47,385 bases of DNA from CAYPAV01 sp964408805 (GTDB lineage Bacteria > Pseudomonadota > Alphaproteobacteria > UBA8366). The stretch covers positions 1 through 47,385 of the forward strand of contig CAYPAV010000028.1 of NCBI GenBank assembly GCA_964408805.1, given 5' to 3'. This document shows, piece after piece, positions 23,978 to 32,048 of the stretch; the first letter of the stretch is position 1, and each line of letters begins with the position of its first letter. The position numbers and the translations under genes are program-made. Below the pieces are notes generated by a model, which made no database searches, was not told the origin of the DNA, and saw only the letters and a list, made by a program, of their open reading frames with translations.

Positions 23978-24799
23978 GTGCGAGAACCGGCGCGCTATTT
24001 ATTCTTACTTCTCCTCATCGCGCTCGCAGGCTGTCAAACGCCGAAAGAGGTGCTCGTCGACCTTGATCGACACGTTCCCCGCGCCCCCCGCCTCCACGAG
24101 GTCCTATCGGATGATCCGGGGGAGCTTCGCCAGGTGGTCGATCTGAATACAAGGAAAGGGGCCTGGCAGCGCTACCTTCTCCTCTCGCCGAAGGCGCCAA
24201 AAGCGGCAGCGATCCTCTTTGCCGGCGGCGGCGGCGAGATTGAAATTTCTTCGGCCGGGGGGATCAGGCGGTACGGCAACTTTCTTATTCGTTCCCGGCA
24301 CGAATTCGTTGCCAACGGTATCGCGATCGCCATAACGGACGTCCCGAGCGACAAGAACTCGCTCCACGGCCTCAATCGCTATTCCGCCTGGCATCTGAAG
24401 GATATCGAAGGGGTGGTCGCGGATTTCGGCAAGCGAGTCGGCCTTCCCGTCTGGTTGATCGGGACCAGCCGGGGTGCGCTTTCGGCGGCCTATGGCGGCG
24501 CCTATTCGCGGGTCCTGCTCGCCGGCATCGTCTTGACCGCGAGCATGACCGAGGTCACCGATGTGCCTTTCGAAAAGATCGGCAAGGGCCTCGTCGTTCA
24601 TCACCGCAACGATGAATGCCATGTAACACCCCCCCACTATGCAAAGACGATCGCGGCCCGGCTCGGCGCGAAGCCGGTCTACTTCGAGGGCGGCCTTCCC
24701 CCGATCAGTAGTGCCTGCCAGGCCAGGGCCGCACACGGTTTTCTTGGAATCGAACCTGCGGTCGTGCGCCGTATCTCGGATTTCATCAAGACGAATTGA
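23978..24799 (+). CDS. lipoprotein alpha/beta-hydrolase, tandem copy 1
   Basis: 273 residues from GTG 23978, 5 nt after the upstream stop. The signal peptide ends in a lipobox (IALAGCQ, Cys19), so it is a predicted lipoprotein. The mature part has an alpha/beta-hydrolase layout: FAGGGGEIEIS after beta-strand 3, the nucleophile elbow WLIGTSRGALSA (GxSxG with Ser), and a late HG motif (AAHGFLGIE) that could carry the catalytic His. A DxCH segment (NDECHVTPP) probably contributes the acid. It resembles a group of dienelactone-hydrolase-like lipoproteins; substrate unknown. A second copy of identical length follows. Confidence 0.75.
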   Translation: MREPARYLFLLLLIALAGCQTPKEVLVDLDRHVPRAPRLHEVLSDDPGELRQVVDLNTRKGAWQRYLLLSPKAPKAAAILFAGGGGEIEISSAGGIRRYGNFLIRSRHEFVANGIAIAITDVPSDKNSLHGLNRYSAWHLKDIEGVVADFGKRVGLPVWLIGTSRGALSAAYGGAYSRVLLAGIVLTASMTEVTDVPFEKIGKGLVVHHRNDECHVTPPHYAKTIAARLGAKPVYFEGGLPPISSACQARAAHGFLGIEPAVVRRISDFIKTN

Positions 24800-24893
24800 T
24801 TGGCAGTCGGTCACTCGTTCTGGTGCCGGATTTGCAAGCTCGATCATTGTATCGCTTTGCCGACCCGGTCCAAGAACGGAGAACCCGCCACCA

Positions 24894-25715
24894 ATGCCCG
24901 CCCCGATCCGCCATCTATTTATGCTTCTTCCCATCTTGCTTTCGAGCTGTCTGTCTCCGAAAGACGCGCTTGTCGAATACGACAGGCATGCGCCCGGCTC
25001 GCCCCGCCTTCATGCGGTCGCCACGTCGGACGCGGGCGATCTACGCCAAGTGGTCGATCTGAATACGCGGAAAGGTGCCTGGCAACGCTACCTTCTCCTG
25101 GCGCCGAGGAACCCGAAGGCCGCGGCGATACTCTTCGCCGGCGGGGCCGGCCGACTGGTCATCGCGCCCGACGGCAAAATGGAATTCGGGCGGAATTTCC
25201 TCGTTCGATCGCGGGATCGGTTCATCGCCAACGGGATCGCGGTCGCCATTCCCGATGTGCCGTCCGATACTGCCTCGCTCCATGGGGTCGCCCGCTTTAC
25301 GGCCCAGCATCTCAAGGATATCGAAAGCATCGCCGCTGATTTCAGCAAACGGGTCGGCCTGCCGATTTGGCTGATCGGAACCAGCCGGGGCACGCTATCG
25401 GCCGCCTACGGCGGCGCCTATTCGCGGGTCCCGCTGGCCGGCATCGTCCTGACCGCGAGCATGATGGAAGTCACCGACGTGCCCTTCGAAAACGTCGGCA
25501 AGGGGCTCGTCGTTCATCATCGCGACGACGAGTGCCACGGGACACCGCCCCATTACGCGCCGTCGATCGCCGAGAGGTTCGGGGCCAAGCCGGTCTACTT
25601 CGAAGGCAGCGATATTCCGATCAACGGTCCTTGCGGTGCCCTGTCCGAACACGGATTCATCGGGATCGAGGATTCGGTCGTCCGGAGAATTTCCGATTTC
25701 ATCAAGACGAACTGA
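24894..25715 (+). CDS. lipoprotein alpha/beta-hydrolase, tandem copy 2
   Basis: 273 residues from ATG 24894, chosen because it aligns with copy 1 and gives a lipoprotein signal (LLPILLSSC, Cys19); the frame is open further upstream but without that signal. Long stretches are nearly identical to copy 1, for example DLRQVVDLNTRKGAWQRYLL and WLIGTSRGTLSAAYGGAYSR, with the GxSxG serine, DDECHGTPP and SEHGFIGIE all kept. Divergence is greatest in the signal peptide and around residues 85-100. Both copies end in the same ISDFIKTN tail, showing an intact tandem duplication of the whole gene. Confidence 0.75.
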   Translation: MPAPIRHLFMLLPILLSSCLSPKDALVEYDRHAPGSPRLHAVATSDAGDLRQVVDLNTRKGAWQRYLLLAPRNPKAAAILFAGGAGRLVIAPDGKMEFGRNFLVRSRDRFIANGIAVAIPDVPSDTASLHGVARFTAQHLKDIESIAADFSKRVGLPIWLIGTSRGTLSAAYGGAYSRVPLAGIVLTASMMEVTDVPFENVGKGLVVHHRDDECHGTPPHYAPSIAERFGAKPVYFEGSDIPINGPCGALSEHGFIGIEDSVVRRISDFIKTN

Positions 25716-25728
25716 ACAATCGCCTCAA

Positions 25729-26832
25729 CTACACCAACAATTGAGCCACGCGCTCGGCGATCGCGAGCGATGCGGTCAGTCCGGGTGACTCGATCCCGAA
25801 GAGATTGACCATTCCCAGGACTCCGTGGTCCTTCGGCCCCTGCACGACGAAATCCGCCGCCGGTTCTCCCGGGGCCGAGATTTTCGGCCGAATCCCGGCG
25901 TAATCCGGTCGCAGCGACCCATCCGCCATGCCGGGCCAATAGGTCCGCACCGCATCGTAGAACTTGTCGGCACGCCGCGGGTCGACCGTATAGTCGATCT
26001 CGTCGATCCATTCGACGTCGGGGCCGAAGCGCGACTGTCCGCCGAGATCGATCGTAATGTGCACGCCTAGACCGCCCGGTTCGGGTACCGGATAAATCAG
26101 GCGGCTGAACGGGGTCGGCCCGGTGAGAGCATAGTAGTTCCCCTTGGCAAAATAGGCAGGCGGCACCTTGTCGCCGGGGAATCCCGCGAAGGACCGGACA
26201 AGATCGGGGGCGTGAAGACCGGCGCTGTTCACGACGCTTCGGCATTTCAGTTGCATCGGCATCTCGCCGCCGACATCGAGGACAATGCCATCCCGCGACA
26301 CTTCTCCGCCGACGACCGGACTTAGAAAGGCGATCATGGCGCCTTTCTCCTCGGCGTCGCCTTCATAGGCGAGCATCAGCGCATGGCTGTCGATGACGCC
26401 GGTCGACGGGGATATCAAGGCTGAAACGCAGCTGAGGTTCGGCTCCAGGGCGGTCGCCTCGTTTCCGCTCAACCATTCGAGGTCGCCGACCCCATTGGCT
26501 GCCGCCTTCGCCTTGATTTCCTTCAAGGTTTCAACTTGGTCGGCCAAGGTTGCCACGATCAGCTTGCCGCAGCGCCGGTGTGCCACGCCGTGAGCGGCAC
26601 AGTAACGGTAGAGCATCTCCTTTCCCCGGACGCAGAATTCGGCCTTCAGGCTATCCTTGGGATAGTAGATACCGGCGTGAATCACCTCGCTGTTGCGCGA
26701 ACTCGTTTCGGTGCCGATCATGTCGGCCGCCTCGAGAACGATCACCTCCCGCCCCGCCAGCGCCAACGCGCGGGCCACCGCGAGACCGACCACACCAGCC
26801 CCAATCACCACGCAATCGGCACTTTCCATCAT
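25729..26832 (-). CDS. L-2-hydroxyglutarate oxidase-like FAD-dependent oxidoreductase
   Basis: 367 residues from ATG 26832 (two ATGs in tandem). Rossmann FAD-binding motif CVVIGAGVVGLAVARALAL followed by VLEAAD, then SSRNSEVIHAGIYYP, the signature of L-2-hydroxyglutarate dehydrogenases/oxidases (LhgO/L2HGDH). The family oxidises L-2-hydroxyglutarate to 2-oxoglutarate, a metabolite-repair reaction. The C-terminus has the PDYAGIRPKISAPGE segment and an ATP/FAD-closing LFGIESPGLTAS. Convergent with the lipoprotein hydrolases (13 bp apart) and divergent from the cystathionine beta-lyase-like gene. Confidence 0.85.
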   Translation of the reverse strand: MMESADCVVIGAGVVGLAVARALALAGREVIVLEAADMIGTETSSRNSEVIHAGIYYPKDSLKAEFCVRGKEMLYRYCAAHGVAHRRCGKLIVATLADQVETLKEIKAKAAANGVGDLEWLSGNEATALEPNLSCVSALISPSTGVIDSHALMLAYEGDAEEKGAMIAFLSPVVGGEVSRDGIVLDVGGEMPMQLKCRSVVNSAGLHAPDLVRSFAGFPGDKVPPAYFAKGNYYALTGPTPFSRLIYPVPEPGGLGVHITIDLGGQSRFGPDVEWIDEIDYTVDPRRADKFYDAVRTYWPGMADGSLRPDYAGIRPKISAPGEPAADFVVQGPKDHGVLGMVNLFGIESPGLTASLAIAERVAQLLV

Positions 26833-26951
26833 CGACAAGCTCGTCTCCCGGCTCGTTCGCTCGTTATAAAACCCGCTGGTTTCCAGGGGACCGCGATGCT
26901 TGAATGGCGACCGCGAATCGACGCCGTTTTCATAAACCAATTGAGCGATGG

Positions 26952-28118
26952 ATGAAAGACGACACGATCATTACCCACTCCGGCCGAGAGCCGTTTGAAC
27001 ATGACGGCGCGGTCAACGTGCCGGTTTATCACGCATCCACCATTTTGTTTCCGACCATGCGGGAATATCTGGAACGCGGCGATTCCGCCCGCGTGCGCTA
27101 CGGACGCCGCGGCACGCCCACGGTGTTCGCCCTCGAGGACGCGGTGACGGAGCTCGAGGGCGGCACGGCCACGGGCACGGTGGTGGTGCCGTCGGGCCTG
27201 GCGGCGATCAGCATGACTCTCTCCGCCCTTGTCCAGGCGGGTGATCATATCCTGGTCACCGATCATACCTACTCGCCGACGCGAAAATTCGCCAATGACG
27301 TACTGGCGCGAATGGGCGTCGAGACGGAATTTTACGATCCGCTGATCGGCGGCGAAATCGAGCGGTTGGTTCGTTCGAACACGCGCCTGATCTATCTGGA
27401 ATCGCCCGGTACAGCGACCTTCCACGTGCAGGACGTCCCGGCGATCGTCGAGGTTGCCCGGGAAAAGGGCGTGTTGACCGCGATCGATAACACCTGGAGC
27501 GGCGGCTACTATTACAAACCGCTTGCCCATGGCGTCGATATCAGCCTGCAGGCCGGCACGAAATACATCAGCGCGCATTCAGACGTGATGATCGGAACGA
27601 TCACCTGCAACGAGGCCACCTTGGAGCAAATCAAGGCGTCGGCCCAAACCTTCGGCGCCTGTTCGGGTCCGGACGACGTTTATCTGGCGCTCCGCGGTTT
27701 GCGGACCATGGGTGTTCGCATGCCGCGTCATTACGAAAACGGCGTCAAGATCGCGAAGTGGCTTCAGGATCGCCCGGAAGTCATCCGCGTCATGCATCCT
27801 GCGCTGCCCCAGGATCCGGGCCATGAAATCTGGAAACGCGATTTCAGCGGGGCCTCCGGCCTCTTCGGGTTCGTTCTCGCAAGCGACGATCCGAATAAGG
27901 CGGCGGCGATGATCGACGGATTAAGGCATTATGGTCTAGGGTCGAGTTGGGGTGGATATGAGAGCCTGCTCGTCCCGGCCTCGCCCGAAAAAAGCCGAAC
28001 GGCGACCGATTGGGCGCCGGGTGGCTTCACGGTCCGAATTCATGTCGGCCTCGAAGATGCGGACGACTTGATCAGTGACTTGGAAGAAGGGTTTCATCGC
28101 TTTAACAATGCGTCTTAA
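26952..28118 (+). CDS. metC: cystathionine beta-lyase-like PLP enzyme
   Basis: 388 residues from ATG 26952 (ATG 26904 would add 16 unlikely residues). Cys/Met-metabolism PLP family: RYGRRGTPTVFALEDAVTEL, the PLP-stacking SGLAAISMTLSAL, the YLESPGTATFHVQDVPAI strand, the DNTWSGGYYYKP aspartate, and the PLP-lysine segment SLQAGTKYISAHSDVM. The TWSGG and HSDV variants are those of the MetC-type (cystathionine beta-lyase) branch rather than MetB. It lies 3 nt upstream of hisI. Confidence 0.85.
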   Translation: MKDDTIITHSGREPFEHDGAVNVPVYHASTILFPTMREYLERGDSARVRYGRRGTPTVFALEDAVTELEGGTATGTVVVPSGLAAISMTLSALVQAGDHILVTDHTYSPTRKFANDVLARMGVETEFYDPLIGGEIERLVRSNTRLIYLESPGTATFHVQDVPAIVEVAREKGVLTAIDNTWSGGYYYKPLAHGVDISLQAGTKYISAHSDVMIGTITCNEATLEQIKASAQTFGACSGPDDVYLALRGLRTMGVRMPRHYENGVKIAKWLQDRPEVIRVMHPALPQDPGHEIWKRDFSGASGLFGFVLASDDPNKAAAMIDGLRHYGLGSSWGGYESLLVPASPEKSRTATDWAPGGFTVRIHVGLEDADDLISDLEEGFHRFNNAS

Positions 28119-28121
28119 ACC

Positions 28122-28511
28122 ATGGATTTAACAGAAGTTATCGAAGCCATAAAGTTCAACGACGACGGCTTGGTCCCCGCCATCGCCCAACAGCACGATA
28201 CGGGCGAAATCTTGATGATGGCATGGATGAATTCGGACTCGATCCGCGAGACGTTGGAGACGAGTCGGGTCTGTTACTGGTCGCGCTCGCGCCAATCGCT
28301 TTGGCGGAAAGGGGAGTCCTCGGGCCAGACCCAGGGGCTCGTCGAAATGCGGGTCGACTGCGACGGTGACACGCTCCTGCTGCGGGTCGATCAGTTGGGC
28401 GTCGCCTGCCATACCGGCCGCCGCAACTGTTTCTATCGCGCGGTGCGCGACGGAATGCTCGTTACGATCGCCGAGCAGCAGGTCGATCCCGCCGATCTCT
28501 ACAGTGAATAG
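28122..28511 (+). CDS. hisI: phosphoribosyl-AMP cyclohydrolase
   Basis: 129 residues from ATG 28122. It opens the purine ring of PR-AMP, the third step of histidine biosynthesis. The zinc/magnesium site is intact: VDCDGDTLLLRV supplies the CDxD, and LGVACHTGRRNCFYR the downstream cysteines and His. YWSRSRQSLWRKGESSGQTQ is the substrate-binding stretch. It is a stand-alone HisI, without a fused HisE. Its end overlaps the modA GTG by 8 nt, and no other his genes are in the window. Confidence 0.92.
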   Translation: MDLTEVIEAIKFNDDGLVPAIAQQHDTGEILMMAWMNSDSIRETLETSRVCYWSRSRQSLWRKGESSGQTQGLVEMRVDCDGDTLLLRVDQLGVACHTGRRNCFYRAVRDGMLVTIAEQQVDPADLYSE

Positions 28512-29280
28512 AGCGCGGCGTCTCTTCCCTTGGCTCGTCGTTGCCGGTTGCGTCCTGTCGACCGCGGTCAATGCGGCCGAGATTTACGTCTTCGCGGCCG
28601 CCAGCACGAATGCCGCGCTGACGGAAATTACCGCTGAATTTTCCAAACGATACGCCATCCCGGCGGTACCCGTTATCGCCGCGAGCGGTACCCTCGCGCG
28701 CCAGATCGAACGAGGCGCGCCGGCACACATATTCATCTCCGCCAATCCCGCTTGGATGGAATGGCTCGGCACGAAGCAAATGCTGGCTCAGAATACGGTA
28801 AAAACCTTGCTCGGAAATTGTCTCGCCCTGATCCAACCCACACGCGCGAAGCGCAAACTCTCGCTCGGCGTGAATTTTCCGGGGATGTTCGGGGATGACC
28901 GACTCGCGATCGGCGACCCCGCCTATGTGCCAGCGGGCACCTATGCCAAAGCGGCGCTGAAATCGTTGGGTCTTTGGCAAGACCTGAAACGCCGGGTGGC
29001 CCGCGCACCAAGCGTGCGTCACGTCCTCGCCTTGGTCGAACGCGGCGAAGCGGCGGCGGGCCTCGTCTATCTTTCGGATGCCCGCGGCAGCCGGCATGTC
29101 CGAGTCAGCCAGCTTGTTCCACGCACCCATGTTCCGCCGATCCGATATCCCGTGGCGATCCTGCGTGAAGGTGATAGCGCGGCGGCGCGAAAACTGTATG
29201 ATTTCCTGCTATCTCGGACGGCCCGCGCGCTTTTCGCACGGCACGGCTTTCAACCCCCGGACGGGCGATGTTCGGATTGA
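28504..29280 (+). CDS. modA: molybdate ABC transporter substrate-binding protein
   Basis: 258 residues from GTG 28504, inside the last codons of hisI; translation is probably coupled. A signal peptide (ARRLFPWLVVAGCVLSTAVNA) is followed by the ModA pattern YVFAAASTNAALTEI, AASGTLARQIERGAP, AHIFISANPAWMEWL, and YVPAGTYAKAALKSLG. It binds molybdate or tungstate in the periplasm. The coding end overlaps modB by 13 nt. Confidence 0.9.
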   Translation: MNRARRLFPWLVVAGCVLSTAVNAAEIYVFAAASTNAALTEITAEFSKRYAIPAVPVIAASGTLARQIERGAPAHIFISANPAWMEWLGTKQMLAQNTVKTLLGNCLALIQPTRAKRKLSLGVNFPGMFGDDRLAIGDPAYVPAGTYAKAALKSLGLWQDLKRRVARAPSVRHVLALVERGEAAAGLVYLSDARGSRHVRVSQLVPRTHVPPIRYPVAILREGDSAAARKLYDFLLSRTARALFARHGFQPPDGRCSD

Positions 29281-29966
29281 CCGAATTAGAAATGGTGGCA
29301 CTGATGCTGAGCCTTCGGGTCGCGGCGATCAGCGTCCTCGTTTGCCTGCCTTTTGGATTGGTCGCCGCCTGGATCCTCGCACGGTGCGAATTTAGGGGAA
29401 AATCCCTTGTGGACGGCGTTATCCATTTGCCGCTTGTGGTTCCGCCCGTCGTCGTTGGGTATGCGCTTCTGGTCCTGCTGGGACGTCGGGGTGTGATCGG
29501 CGGGTGGCTCTATGACACGTTCGGTCTTTCCATCGCCTTCACCTGGAAGGGGGCCGCGGTGGCGGCGGCGGTGATGGCGTTTCCCTTGATGGTACGCGCG
29601 ATGCGGCTCTCGCTGGAAGGGGTCGACCGCGGCCTCGAGGCGGCGGCGCGAACCCTCGGATCCGGGCCCGCCAAGGTCTTTGCGACGATCACGCTTCCTC
29701 TCATGGCGCCGGGCATTCTGGCTGGCATCGTCCTGACTTTCGCGCGGGCACTCGGCGAGTTCGGCGCCACGATCACTTTCGTTTCCAACATTCCGGGCGA
29801 GACCCAGACCTTGCCCTTGGCGCTGTATAGTCTTGCACAGACACCCGACGGCGACGCAGGCGCGATGCGTCTCGCCGTCATCGCGATTGTCGTCGCCCTT
29901 GCGGCCCTTATCGCCTCGGCATGGCTCGCCCGGCGCCTCGGCACCGGCAATGTATCCACGCGATGA
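29268..29966 (+). CDS. modB: molybdate ABC transporter permease
   Basis: 232 residues from ATG 29268, overlapping modA by 13 nt and modC by 4 nt. About five transmembrane helices, starting MLSLRVAAISVLVCLPFGLV. The ABC-binding EAA loop is LEAAARTLGSGPAKVFATI, and the conserved RALGEFGATITFVSNIPGET follows. Forms the ModB dimer through which molybdate passes. Confidence 0.92.
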   Translation: MFGLTELEMVALMLSLRVAAISVLVCLPFGLVAAWILARCEFRGKSLVDGVIHLPLVVPPVVVGYALLVLLGRRGVIGGWLYDTFGLSIAFTWKGAAVAAAVMAFPLMVRAMRLSLEGVDRGLEAAARTLGSGPAKVFATITLPLMAPGILAGIVLTFARALGEFGATITFVSNIPGETQTLPLALYSLAQTPDGDAGAMRLAVIAIVVALAALIASAWLARRLGTGNVSTR

Positions 29967-31078
29967 TCGACATCGACATCAAGAAGCGCTTGGGAGACTT
30001 TCGACTGGATGCGTCCATTTCGGTTGAAGCGTCCGGCATTACGGCACTTTTCGGGCGCTCGGGTTGCGGCAAGACGACCCTGATCAATTCGATCGCCGGC
30101 CTGACCCGGCCCGATGAAGGGCATATTCGGATCGGTGGCGTGACTCTGTTCGACTCGGCGCGCGGGATCGACCTGGCACCCGAGAACCGGCGCCTCGGCT
30201 ACGTTTTTCAAGAAGGCCGCCTTTTCCCCCACATGACGGTCGAGGGAAATCTCCGCTATGGCATGCCGCGGGCCGGCGGGCGGATTACCTTCGCGGCGAT
30301 CGTCGGGTTGCTGGAACTTGACGCCCTTTTGGACCGGCGGCCGGCGACACTCTCGGGCGGCGAGAAGCAGCGGGTAGCGCTCGGCCGGGCCCTGCTCGCC
30401 AATCCCCGCCTGATATTGATGGACGAACCGCTGGCATCGCTCGATGCGGGCCATAAGGATGAAATACTGCCCTTCATCGAGGAATTGACCCGGGAATTCG
30501 ATCTTCCGGTCATCTATGTCAGTCACGCGATGGGCGAGATCGCTCGGCTCGCGCAAACACTGGTCTTGATGTCCGAAGGCGGCGTGGCGGCGGTGGGGCC
30601 GGTTGAATCGCTGACCAGCCGCCTCGACCTTCGCCCGATGACCGGACGCTACGAAGCGGGCGCCGTCCTGAATGCCACGGTCGCAAGCGAGCAGCCAACA
30701 GATGGTTTGACCCACCTGGATTTCGAGGGCGGTATCTTTCGCGTTCCTCGCATTGATGCGCCCGTTGGACGAGAAATACGGGTTAGAATTCGGGCTCGGG
30801 ACGTCTCTATCGCGCTCTCGCCGCCGGAGGATGTCAGTATTCTCAACATTTTCCCGGGGGAAATTATCGAAGTGGGTGAAGATACGACCCCTCAGGTGGA
30901 TGTTTTGATCGATGTCGGGGTGCCGGTCTGGGCCCGAATCAGTCGCTTTTCCTTCGACCGTCTCGGTCTTGAGACGGGCAAGACGGTCCACGTCATGATC
31001 AAGGCAATCGCCATCGACCGATACAGTTTGGGCGGCGTTAGGCGGGTGCGCCGACCGGCGGAAAGACCGGATGAATAG
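29963..31078 (+). CDS. modC: molybdate ABC transporter ATP-binding protein
   Basis: 371 residues from ATG 29963, with an ATGA overlap into modB. Walker A GRSGCGKTTLINSIAGL, ABC signature LSGGEKQRVALGRALL, Walker B LILMDEPLASLD and the H-loop in YVSHAMGEIARL are intact. The C-terminal ~130 residues form a TOBE/Mop regulatory domain (RIRARDVSIALSPPEDVSIL, then a NIFPGEI strand), which in ModC can bind molybdate. It completes the modABC operon; a terminator lies about 100 bp downstream. Confidence 0.93.
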   Translation: MIDIDIKKRLGDFRLDASISVEASGITALFGRSGCGKTTLINSIAGLTRPDEGHIRIGGVTLFDSARGIDLAPENRRLGYVFQEGRLFPHMTVEGNLRYGMPRAGGRITFAAIVGLLELDALLDRRPATLSGGEKQRVALGRALLANPRLILMDEPLASLDAGHKDEILPFIEELTREFDLPVIYVSHAMGEIARLAQTLVLMSEGGVAAVGPVESLTSRLDLRPMTGRYEAGAVLNATVASEQPTDGLTHLDFEGGIFRVPRIDAPVGREIRVRIRARDVSIALSPPEDVSILNIFPGEIIEVGEDTTPQVDVLIDVGVPVWARISRFSFDRLGLETGKTVHVMIKAIAIDRYSLGGVRRVRRPAERPDE

Positions 31079-31174
31079 TCCATCCTTGCGCTCGATAATT
31101 GAGCTATATCAATGCGCTAACATCCATGATGATCGATGATTGCGGACTTCATCAACCTCCCTGAAGACTTCGGG

Positions 31175-31205
31175 CCGGCGGTTTCCCAAAGCGCCGGTCT
31201 TTTTT
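31175..31205 (+). terminator. strong intrinsic terminator of the modABC operon
   Basis: CCGGCG (31175-31180) pairs with CGCCGG (31192-31197), and the inner TTT/AAA pair extends the stem around a CCC loop, apart from a single G/G mismatch. It is followed by TCTTTTTT. It ends the hisI-modABC transcript and separates it from the sugar cluster. Confidence 0.8.
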
Positions 31206-31290
31206 ATTCGAGAACCAACCGACCGCCATGCATGCCGTTCGGTTGCGTCCCGCCTTTGAATTTGGGTAGTTTCAGGCACTGAAATTGCAT

Positions 31291-31455
31291 ATGACCCAGC
31301 GATTTTCGCCACTGATCATGGGATCGCGCATGGTTGTCGAACGTTTTCCAATTCGCCCCAATGTCGCGGGGGCCCTGAAGGTCGGCATCGTCGGCCACCG
31401 CGCGAGCGTCGAGAAAGCGACACTCGTCAAGTCGATCACGGGCCTTCTTAAATGA
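31291..31455 (+). CDS. small ORF upstream of the sugar cluster, unknown
   Basis: 54 codons from ATG 31291 (in-frame ATGs also at 31318 and 31330). The protein is basic with a KVGIVGHRASVEKATLVKSI segment, and it ends with an ATGA overlap into the SIS-domain gene, the same spacing used throughout this operon. I recognise no family; it could be a leader peptide or the tail of a degraded gene. No clear ribosome site. The overlap is the only real support. Confidence 0.35.
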   Translation: MTQRFSPLIMGSRMVVERFPIRPNVAGALKVGIVGHRASVEKATLVKSITGLLK

Positions 31456-32048
31456 CCGAGACAGCGTCACACCTCGCGGGATACTTCGCCGCGCTCGCCG
31501 ATTTGCCGAACCGGATCGAGGCAACGAATAGTGCCGGCGAACCGGTATCACCGGCCGACGCCATCGCCTGGGCGGTCGAGGCGACGAAACGGGCGGCGGC
31601 GGACGGCGGCAAAACCATGTTCATCGGCAATGGCGGCAGTGCGGGAATTGCGAGCCATATGGCGATCGATTTCAGCAAGAACGGCGGCTATCCCGCCCTT
31701 GCCTTCAACGACGGGGCGAGCCTGACCTGTCTCGCGAACGATCTTGGGTACGAGAACGTCTTCGCGCACCAGGTGAAATCACTTGGCAAGGCAGAGGATT
31801 TGTTGATCGCGATCAGCAGCTCGGGCCGATCCCAAAACATTATCCAGGCGGTTGAAGCGGCCAAGACGGCCGGTCTCGCCATTTTGACGCTCAGCGGTTT
31901 CGACGGAACGAACCCGCTTCGTGAACTTGGGGACATGAACCTATACGTCCCAAGCGGCGAATACGGCTTTGTCGAAATTACCCATTTAAGCTTGTGCCAC
32001 GCGGTCCTCGACCTTGCGATGGACTGGCAGCCGGAGGCATCGCAATGA
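31452..32048 (+). CDS. SIS-domain sugar-phosphate isomerase, GmhA-like
   Basis: 198 residues from ATG 31452. SIS fold close to sedoheptulose-7-phosphate isomerases: MFIGNGGSAGIASHMAIDF (substrate phosphate loop), LTCLANDLGYENVFAHQV, and LLIAISSSGRSQNII (second phosphate loop). It would convert sedoheptulose-7-phosphate to a heptose-7-phosphate or isomerise a related sugar phosphate. It opens a tight operon (ATGA overlap at its end) with an epimerase and E1 alpha/beta subunits, pointing to a dedicated surface-sugar pathway rather than core LPS alone. Confidence 0.85.
   Translation: MTETASHLAGYFAALADLPNRIEATNSAGEPVSPADAIAWAVEATKRAAADGGKTMFIGNGGSAGIASHMAIDFSKNGGYPALAFNDGASLTCLANDLGYENVFAHQVKSLGKAEDLLIAISSSGRSQNIIQAVEAAKTAGLAILTLSGFDGTNPLRELGDMNLYVPSGEYGFVEITHLSLCHAVLDLAMDWQPEASQ

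Noticed and set aside
29510..30991. 493-codon open frame on the minus strand antisense to modB/modC
   Set aside because: It is the mirror of high-GC codon bias in modB and modC, which show all family motifs on the plus strand; the antisense translation has no recognisable domain.
31079..31174. Possible riboswitch or Moco RNA motif after modC
   Set aside because: I see only the intrinsic terminator hairpin; the preceding ~95 bp have no convincing conserved RNA structure, and a regulatory element would be expected upstream, not downstream, of modABC.
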